From Candida dubliniensis CD36 (Eukaryota > Ascomycota > Pichiomycetes > Serinales > Debaryomycetaceae), in the NCBI RefSeq assembly GCF_000026945.1, contig NC_012861.1:1550001-1614000 (forward strand): DNA of 64,000 bases, written 5' to 3'. The notes under the pieces are model-generated. The model did not search any database. It saw nothing but the letters and a program-made list of their open reading frames with translations, and was not told the DNA's origin. Position numbers and translations under genes: made by a program. This document shows, piece by piece, positions 57,215 through 64,000 of this stretch; within the stretch, counting starts at the first letter, position 1, and every line of letters starts with the position of its first letter.

Positions 57215-58558
57215 ATGAGAGACTTGATTGTATTGGGAGGTTCATCTCACCCTAATTTGACTCGATCGATCTGTCGAAGCTTGACACTAGAACAGGGTCT
57301 CGTGGATTCTCGTAAATTTTCCAATGGTGAAATATCAATTGAAGTTAAAAATAGTGTTCGAGAAAAAGATGTATTTATTATTCAAAGTGGATGTGGACAT
57401 GTCAATGATAATTTTTTTGAGCTATTGATCACTATAGCTGCATGCAAAACTGCAAGTGCTAAAAGGGTGACTGCAGTTTTACCCTTGTTCCCTTATTCAA
57501 GACAACCTGATATACCTTATCTTGCTAATGCTACTGGGGCTCCAAGTATCAGTACAAAAAAGGAAGAATATACTTTTGAAAGTGCTCCTGCAACTCCAAA
57601 TCCATTGTCCAAATCAAGCAGCGAAAAATCATTTCTTTCTCTGGCGTCGTCGATAGTATTGGAAAACAAAGCAGTTGCGGCAACTGGTGTCAACAATATT
57701 AGTGGCAGTAACATTGGAATTAAACTGCCAATTCCAAAGAAATATACACCAAAGTTGATTACTACGAATGCTTCAGCAACAAATTTTCTACCACAAGTTG
57801 ATGTTCACGGTAAAACTGAAAGTGGTTACAAACAATGGATCTCTCCTAATGGAACCTTGATAGCCAATTTGTTGACTACTGCAGGTGCTGATAGGGTTAT
57901 TACTATGGATTTGCACGATCCACAATTTCAAGGATTCTTCAATATCCCTGTGGACAATTTATATTCCAAGCCCATTTTGAAACACTACATAATCAATTTC
58001 ATTCCTAATTACAAAGATTGTGTGATTGTTAGTCCTGATTCAGGTGGGGCCAAAAGAGCAACTGCTATTGCTGATTCTTTGGGTTGTCCATTTGCCTTGA
58101 TTCATAAGGAGAGAAGAGCAAAGATGCCAAAAAATCCACCTCTGACATCCATGAGTAACAGTCACAGTCACAATCATTATAATTCTCAACATAAGCCGAC
58201 AATGGTAGCAACTACCATGTTGGTGGGTGATGTTGCTGGTAAAGTTTGTGTTTTGGTTGATGATTTAGTTGACACTTCGTATACTATTACCAGGGCGGCT
58301 AAATTATTGAAGGATCAGGGTGCCGAATATGTGTATGCATTGGTTACTCATGGTATTTTCAGTGGTGATGCCATAAATAGAATCCAACAAAGTGCCATAG
58401 ATAAATTAGTGGTTACAAATTCGACGCCGCAATCAGAGCATGTGGAAATACTAGGTGATAGAATGGAAGTCTTGGATGTTAGTAGAGTGTTTGCTGAAGC
58501 TATAAGAAGAATTAATAATGGTGAAAGTGTTAGCATGTTATTTGATCATGGATGGTAG
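57215..58558 (+). CDS. PRS5: Ribose-phosphate pyrophosphokinase subunit, Prs5-like
   Basis: The 447-residue protein is a PRPP synthetase subunit: ribose-5-phosphate + ATP gives PRPP for purine, pyrimidine, His, Trp and NAD synthesis. N-terminal GGSSHPNLTRSICR, FSNGEISIEVKNSVREKDVFIIQSGCGHVNDNFFELLI and KTASAKRVTAVLPLFPYSRQPDIPY are family motifs. A nonhomologous Ser/Lys/Thr-rich insert of about 90 residues (about 115-205) then interrupts the domain before LIANLLTTAGADRVITMDLHDPQFQGFF. The PRPP-binding loop is VLVDDLVDTSYTITRAAKLL (about 346-365). An insert at this place is characteristic of yeast Prs5; Prs1 has its insert later. The catalytic flexible loop is divergent, so it may work only in a heteromer with other Prs subunits. 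Confidence 0.85.
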   Translation: MRDLIVLGGSSHPNLTRSICRSLTLEQGLVDSRKFSNGEISIEVKNSVREKDVFIIQSGCGHVNDNFFELLITIAACKTASAKRVTAVLPLFPYSRQPDIPYLANATGAPSISTKKEEYTFESAPATPNPLSKSSSEKSFLSLASSIVLENKAVAATGVNNISGSNIGIKLPIPKKYTPKLITTNASATNFLPQVDVHGKTESGYKQWISPNGTLIANLLTTAGADRVITMDLHDPQFQGFFNIPVDNLYSKPILKHYIINFIPNYKDCVIVSPDSGGAKRATAIADSLGCPFALIHKERRAKMPKNPPLTSMSNSHSHNHYNSQHKPTMVATTMLVGDVAGKVCVLVDDLVDTSYTITRAAKLLKDQGAEYVYALVTHGIFSGDAINRIQQSAIDKLVVTNSTPQSEHVEILGDRMEVLDVSRVFAEAIRRINNGESVSMLFDHGW

Positions 58559-61202
58559 AGATTACCAGTATTAAGGTGATTGAAAGAAAACAAAAGGAAG
58601 TCCCCTCTCAATGTGATTTATTAAGTGTTATAGGTTGAAATGTATGAATAAATGTCGAACTTGTTGAACTGTAATTTGCAACTGGAGGAGGGGATTTGGT
58701 TATTTAATTTTGCAGCATATAATATGTTAACAGTAGTGTAGAAATGAATTGTGGAGAACTGCACAGGGGGAATTGATCAAAGTTGAAATAATAAATAACA
58801 TTGGAGGGGGAAGGAGGGGAGTAGAAACTAGGGCAGAAGAAGAAGTGGACCAGAAGCGTTTCTCCGGGAAAGTACGGGTATAACAAAGAGTTTGATTATT
58901 TCTACTTCAATGAGATAATAGTTTCGCTGCTACGATCCGCTCTTGAACTTGTATCGACATAAACTTGTTACCAACTTGTAGTCAGTTCCTCAGTAGACCT
59001 AAAAATAAAAAAAAATAACACTACTACAGGCGAATACTTCATTGTTCCGGCTTTCCGTCAGTTTCTCAAAAAAAACTCTTGGAGTACTGATGTATCCATT
59101 ATTTATGTGGAGTTTCGAATTACTTTGAGTCCCCCTCTCTCTTCTATTCGAAGAACTGTCCCTCCAAGAAGGAGAAACTGTAAATTAATTAGGAACTATC
59201 AAAATGGAAAGGAAAAGTAATGACAATTTCAACTAAACACATCTCAAAAATAGAATCTTTGCACATTTTGTGGGGAAATTGAACAAAAATGCCATTGACA
59301 AAATAGTAATTGTTTAAGTTTCTAGTCTTTAAAGTTGTGCTATTATACAACCTGTACGCCTTGGTTAGCTTATTTGAGGCATTTTGTTGAGGTAATTGAA
59401 ATTAGTTCGTCGACAAAACCACTTCCCAATATCCTATTGCCTTTCAGTTCTTCAATTTCGCCAAGCGGCATTTTCCCCAATTAGTTATGCCACAAGAATT
59501 ACAAGAGGCTCAATATAAGAATTCCTGAAAGCAAAGATTTAAACGTTTTTTTTTTCTAATTCTAATTCTTTTCTTTTTTTTTTTTTTTTGGTGGGGGGAA
59601 GAAAAATCTTTTGGCGCTAGTTCTCACCAACTGACTCAATCCAACGAGAAACTGGAACAGTAAAGAGTAGAGTTTGGTTATTTCTGAATGACAATCATTC
59701 GGTAAATAGTGTTTGCTGTTGTTATTGTTATTGCTTATTTCGGGGTGCTTTGATAAACTAGTCACACTTTTTGACAATGGTTGAATTGCTGTCGTTTCAA
59801 TGGTTAGTGTTTGAATTATAATCGTCACTCAAGTAGTTACAGGTCACACCAAGAGTTTGCGGGATTATATTCTTATTTTGGCGTTTCCTCTTAAGAGAGG
59901 TGCAAGTTAAACTTCGCTTTGGTTAGTTGTTTTGAGAAACTCAACTCCTTTTTTTTTTTTGTTGGTTGATCAAAACTATAATAATTAATAAATGGACACA
60001 TATATACACTGTGGAGTTTGTTGGAAGCCAAAAACTGGTAGTAGCACAAATACTCAAACAAGAAAAAGAGAATCTTCTATTGAAAAAGCAACAAGATTCT
60101 GTAAAACGAAATTGTTGGGGTAAAAGGGGAAAGAAGTTTGCTTTTGCTCTCAATGTTCCTTGAAATGGTCGAACGGAATGAGAATGCAACCCTTCAACGT
60201 AGACTAATGTTGTTTATTAGAAAACGAGGCTTCCCCCTGTTTACTGTTTGTGTTGTTGTTGTTACTTTAAAAATTTACCGAGTATAGACCTTGTGAATAT
60301 TGACAGGTTCTATGCCTAGATTTTGCACCTTTGATCTTCTTGTATAACATATCTTTTTTTTTTTTGGCTTCCTTGGGCACCCTGCCCCGTTTTAGCTATC
60401 TTTCTATATATCGTATTTTCTTGATCTATATAATTGTGAATATTTCAGAGTTCATTTTATCGACACAGTGTGGGGAGTATTAGATCCATTTAGAATTTTT
60501 CAGATTTTTCAAAGAGAATTTGTTTTTGCACGTCTTTCTCGCCTACTGCCAAAAATAATAACTAAAAGAAAGTCCGTAAACCACCGAAATGTGGGACAGG
60601 TTATGCCTATAACCAGATTTGGGTACCATTTAAGTGTATGCAGTATTCTGAGGTATTTATTGATTCAAGACAATTGGGACAGGAGAGGAAAAAATGCCAC
60701 ATCGAATATTTATCCACTAAAAAACCTCTCTTATTAGCTCTGAAAACTACCAAATACTCCTGTAATAAGAGGGGGGTAAGAATGGCACAATGGTGGATTG
60801 TTATTTTTGTATACTGGATATTATTTGGCTGTATTCCTTGTTTCCCCCCACCTTTTTTTTCTACCTTCTGGTTCATTTCAATGTAATAGCCAAGAAACAA
60901 TAACTTCAACTATAAATACAGTCAAATTTTCCCTCCTTATTCGTTGCTCTTTACTGGTTGAATTGGTTTTTTTTTTTTTTTTTGGTTTTACAATTAAAGT
61001 ACATTCGAAAGGTTATTTCACACTGAAGCTGCTATTATCACAACTGCAACAACTGTTAGTTTTAATTCTGAACAATCTACTATCCTACTGCTCAACCCAA
61101 CACTTACACCAGAAATAGTTGATCAGTTACTAATATCAAGATTTTTACCACAGTGAAAGATTAAAACAAGCACTATTTACAAACAACCCCACATACTTAA
61201 TC
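58559..61202. other. 2.6 kb upstream region of GDH2, no convincing gene
   Basis: This is the PRS5 3' end plus a long GDH2 upstream region. It contains three GTGGGG cores resembling the Mig1 site (59270-59275, 59591-59596 and 60470-60475), the first inside a good AT-flanked context. TATATAA lies at 60427-60433, and there are several T-runs (59572-59589, 60355-60365, 60967-60982). Frames of 80-106 codons here are not protein-like. The ATG-proximal 130 bases are A/C-rich leader. Confidence 0.55.
59265..59275. promoter_or_regulatory. Mig1-like site upstream of GDH2
   Basis: ATTTTGTGGGG matches the yeast Mig1 pattern of an AT-rich flank followed by (G/C)(C/T)GGGG. Two more GTGGGG cores occur at 59591 and 60470. 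GDH2 is a catabolic gene known to be glucose-repressed in yeasts, so carbon-source repression through these sites is plausible but untested. Confidence 0.35.
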
Positions 61203-64000
61203 ATGACTTCTGCATCACTTGAAAACGGGGTTTCTCGTTTAAACATTTACAGAACCACATCAAACACTTCATCCCAAGTTAGTTTGAAACACGACTACAT
61301 TGACTCCCCTTTCAGTGGTAAAAAGGATCAGTTTGATCAAGTTTTGGATGTTTTGGATTCCACAGGTTTTATCCCTGAATCTCTTATTGAATCGGAAGCA
61401 AAATGGTTCTATGAATCGTTAGGTATCGATGATGTGTTCTTTGCCAGATCACTGCCTGAAGATATTGCTTCTCACATCCATGCCTTATATTCCTGTAAAG
61501 TGCAAGCTTATTCTAGTTTTGGTGAGCAACCATTGATTTCCTACAAGAGGGAAGCTGAAGACCATGCAGTCTTTTTCGACACTGTTGATGCTGAATCTTA
61601 TAAAAGAAACCAATTTGAAGAGAGAATTGACGATAAATATATTGATCCTTCAAGCACCACCACCAACAGTTACCGTACTGAATATTTCAGTGCCCCATTG
61701 AATTACCAATCTGATCCTATTTTACTGGGGGTTTACCAACAAAACAAGGAGTTGCGCGACCAATATGTTCGTTTATTTTTCGTTTATAAAAACAATTACA
61801 CCATACTGGAAGTTGCTCCAAATGAAACCGATTTAGAAAAAATTGGTGACAAGACTTTTTTGAAGATTGCCTCGGCTAACACCAAGCAATTGTATACTTC
61901 CATTGTCAAAGATGTCATAAATACTACTGGTCCTGTCATCAAACATTTCCCACTTGAGGACTCCGAAGAATATAGAGTGGTAATTGGTTACAAGCAAAAA
62001 ACTTCTGCAAGGTACAATTCAGCTTTGAGTGATTTGGCTAATTACTACAAATTGCAAGTCACCAGAAAGTATGTTGAACAGTTTTCCAACGGTGTCACCA
62101 TAATATCCATGTATGTTACTTCAAAACTGAGAAAATCACCAGTTGATTTATCAATCTACCAAGTCATCAAAGAAGCTTCATTGTTGTATTGTATTCCACA
62201 CAATTACTTCCACCATAGATTCATTCAAGGCGAATTATCATTGCAAGAATCAATCTATGCTCAATCGGGTGTTATTTTTGTCACCCATTTCTTGAATCGT
62301 TTGGGCCCTGAATATAACAAGCTTTCTTCATTGTTAGATCCTTCCAAGTCAATTGAACATGCTGAAGTATTAAACAGTTTAAAGAAAAGATTGAGAGCTG
62401 AAACTTACACACAAGACTACATCAAGGAAGTTTTTGACAGCAGAAGAGAAATTGTTCGTAAATTATATCGTCAATTTGCTGATGTTCATTACATTAGATC
62501 TTCTATGGAAAAGACGTTATCCTACCAAAGATTATCCCAAATCACTCCTGTTGGATCTGAAGAAGAATTTGAACAATTGTTGAGCAGGGAATGTTCTCAA
62601 AATGAGCATCATGCCATTGTGTTGAGAGCTTTGTACACTTTTAACAAATCCATCTTGAAAACTAATTTCTACACATCAACCAAAGTTGCTTTGTCATTCA
62701 GATTAAATCCATCATTTTTACCAGAATCTGAATATCCTGAACGTCCATATGGTATGTTTTTCGTTGTTGGTTCTGATTTTAGAGGGTTCCACATTAGATT
62801 TAGAGATATCGCCCGTGGTGGTATTAGAATTGTTAGATCGCGGTCTTTGGATGCTTATAATGTCAATGCTCGTAATTTATTTGACGAAAACTACAACTTG
62901 GCTAACACACAACAACGTAAGAACAAAGACATTCCAGAAGGTGGGTCCAAAGGTGTTATTTTGTTGGATCCAGGTGCAGCTCAAGACCGTCCACAAGCTT
63001 GCTTCGAAAAGTATATTGATGCATTGATCGATTTGCTTTTGAAACAAAACATTCCAGGTGTCAAAGATAATTATGTTGATTTGTATGCCAAGCCAGAAAT
63101 CTTGTTCTTGGGTCCAGATGAAGGTACTGCTGGTTATGTTGATTGGGCTACGTTACATGCGAGAGAAAGAGGTGCACCATGGTGGAAATCTTTTTTGACT
63201 GGTAAATCTCCAGAATTGGGCGGTATACCTCATGACGAGTATGGTATGACAACGTTGTCTGTTCGTGCCTATGTCAACAAAATCTATGAAAAATTGGATA
63301 TTGATGATGCTAAGATTCGTAAGTTCCAAACTGGTGGTCCTGACGGTGATTTGGGATCTAACGAAATATTGTTATCAAGAAAGGAAAACTACGTTGGTAT
63401 AGTTGATGGATCCGGTGTCATTTGTGACCCTCAAGGTTTGGATAAACAAGAATTGATTAGATTGGCTAAAGAAAGAAAGATGATTGAACATTATGATAAA
63501 ACCAAATTATCTCCACAAGGTTATGTTGTTTTGGTTGATGATATGGATGTTAAGTTACCAAGTGGAGAAGTTGTCACCAGTGGTGTTGCCTTTAGAAATA
63601 CTTTCCACTTGAAATTAAAACAACAATATGGTGTCGGCGGTGTTGATCTTTTCGTTCCATGTGGTGGTAGACCAGCAGCAATTGATACTAACAATGTTCA
63701 TGACTTGATTGATGAAAAGACTGGTAAATCAGTTGTTCCTTACTTTGTCGAAGGTGCTAACTTGTTTATAACTCAGTCGGCAAAATTAATTTTAGAAAAA
63801 GCAGGAATTATTATTCTCAAGGATGCTTCTACTAACAAGGGTGGTGTTACTTCTTCGTCTTTAGAAGTGTTGGCTTCTTTATCTTTTGACGATAAAGGAT
63901 TTTTGGAAAACATGTGTGTTGATCCCGAGACCAAAGCCAAACCACAATTCTACCAAGAATATGTTAAGGACGTTCAAAAAATAATTGTTGGTAATGCTGA
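61203..64000 (+). CDS. GDH2: NAD-dependent glutamate dehydrogenase Gdh2, truncated by the window end
   Basis: The first 932 codons of the roughly 1050-1090-residue large fungal NAD-GDH are present; the C-terminus lies beyond the window. The enzyme deaminates glutamate to 2-oxoglutarate and ammonia. It is mitochondrial in C. albicans, is needed to use proline, arginine or glutamate as carbon source, and is responsible for ammonia release and external alkalinisation. The N-terminal half (YRTTSNTSSQVSLKHDYIDSPFSGK ...) is the large-GDH regulatory region. The catalytic part begins near residue 520 with RPYGMFFVVGSDFRGFHIRFRDIARGGIRIVRS, and the substrate-binding PEGGSKGVILLDPG contains Lys583. 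FLGPDEGTAGYVDWATLHARERGAPWWKSF, the TGGPDGDLGSNEI nucleotide-binding glycine motif and VEGANLFITQSA follow. No frame disruption is seen. A CTG at codon 178 (in the stretch DPIL-G-VYQQ) would be Ser. Confidence 0.95.
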   Translation, partial: MTSASLENGVSRLNIYRTTSNTSSQVSLKHDYIDSPFSGKKDQFDQVLDVLDSTGFIPESLIESEAKWFYESLGIDDVFFARSLPEDIASHIHALYSCKVQAYSSFGEQPLISYKREAEDHAVFFDTVDAESYKRNQFEERIDDKYIDPSSTTTNSYRTEYFSAPLNYQSDPILLGVYQQNKELRDQYVRLFFVYKNNYTILEVAPNETDLEKIGDKTFLKIASANTKQLYTSIVKDVINTTGPVIKHFPLEDSEEYRVVIGYKQKTSARYNSALSDLANYYKLQVTRKYVEQFSNGVTIISMYVTSKLRKSPVDLSIYQVIKEASLLYCIPHNYFHHRFIQGELSLQESIYAQSGVIFVTHFLNRLGPEYNKLSSLLDPSKSIEHAEVLNSLKKRLRAETYTQDYIKEVFDSRREIVRKLYRQFADVHYIRSSMEKTLSYQRLSQITPVGSEEEFEQLLSRECSQNEHHAIVLRALYTFNKSILKTNFYTSTKVALSFRLNPSFLPESEYPERPYGMFFVVGSDFRGFHIRFRDIARGGIRIVRSRSLDAYNVNARNLFDENYNLANTQQRKNKDIPEGGSKGVILLDPGAAQDRPQACFEKYIDALIDLLLKQNIPGVKDNYVDLYAKPEILFLGPDEGTAGYVDWATLHARERGAPWWKSFLTGKSPELGGIPHDEYGMTTLSVRAYVNKIYEKLDIDDAKIRKFQTGGPDGDLGSNEILLSRKENYVGIVDGSGVICDPQGLDKQELIRLAKERKMIEHYDKTKLSPQGYVVLVDDMDVKLPSGEVVTSGVAFRNTFHLKLKQQYGVGGVDLFVPCGGRPAAIDTNNVHDLIDEKTGKSVVPYFVEGANLFITQSAKLILEKAGIIILKDASTNKGGVTSSSLEVLASLSFDDKGFLENMCVDPETKAKPQFYQEYVKDVQKIIVGNA

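Noticed and set aside
59562..61118. ORFs of 82-106 codons upstream of GDH2
   Set aside because: Overlapping on both strands, dominated by T-run Phe or A-run Lys codons, unlikely to be coding.

Overview
This looks like a yeast nuclear chromosome from the CUG-Ser clade, almost certainly Candida albicans or its close relative C. dubliniensis. The base composition is AT-rich with long A/T tracts. Genes are single-exon and about 1-4 kb long, tRNA transcription ends in a T-run, and nearly every recognisable protein has a Saccharomyces counterpart. From memory, GDH2, RHO2 and YVC1 lie close together on C. albicans chromosome 2, which fits the order here. In that lineage CTG is read as serine, so standard-code translations of CTG codons in this window would be wrong. 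Several open frames also extend upstream through in-frame TTG or GTG codons; I start genes at the first sensible ATG.

Layout, left to right. 1-5 kb: the 3' end of a ribonucleotide reductase small subunit gene, an SSU1-type sulfite pump paralogue, the V-ATPase stalk subunit VMA10 and the aldehyde dehydrogenase MSC7. 5-15 kb: RQC1 (ribosome quality control), a DH-PH exchange factor, RTC3, a BAR-SH3 protein and a proline iminopeptidase-like hydrolase. 15-24 kb: the cohesin regulator PDS5, the mRNA export factor GLE1, mitochondrial ribosomal protein MRPL7, the DUF2439 protein MTE1 and a small orphan. 24-30 kb: a secreted orphan, an uncharacterised gene split by a frame change, and 3.1 kb without a convincing gene. 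30-42 kb: the vacuolar channel YVC1, the low-complexity protein NST1 (also broken by a frame change), the GTPase RHO2 and a DMT-type transporter. 42-51 kb: two small overlapping ORFs packed behind SHB17, then CBP6, a membrane L-type lectin, PHO86 and an FLC/TRP-like protein. 51-64 kb: a flavin monooxygenase, an initiator tRNA-Met, CUE3, APM4, PRS5, a 2.6 kb upstream region and the truncated GDH2.

Most of the window is core housekeeping sequence in which neighbours are not functionally coupled, as is usual in yeasts. There are thematic pairs: RQC1 and CUE3 act in ribosome-stalling responses, the DH-PH and BAR-SH3 proteins suggest cortical or membrane remodelling, and SHB17 and PRS5 sit at the two ends of ribose-5-phosphate/PRPP metabolism. 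Some promoter motifs fit their genes: an ACGCGT box before PDS5, a CACGTG box before PHO86 and an AATTTT box before MRPL7.

The observations most worth a second look are the two frame disruptions, the TAG-ATG junction between SHB17 and an in-frame 90-codon ORF, the initiator tRNA with an A29:U41 pair, a strong hairpin inside the YVC1 coding sequence, a CTG run in NST1 and an E4R4-type single-helix segment in GLE1. I did not find a clearly new multi-gene system, transposon, CRISPR array or LTR element.
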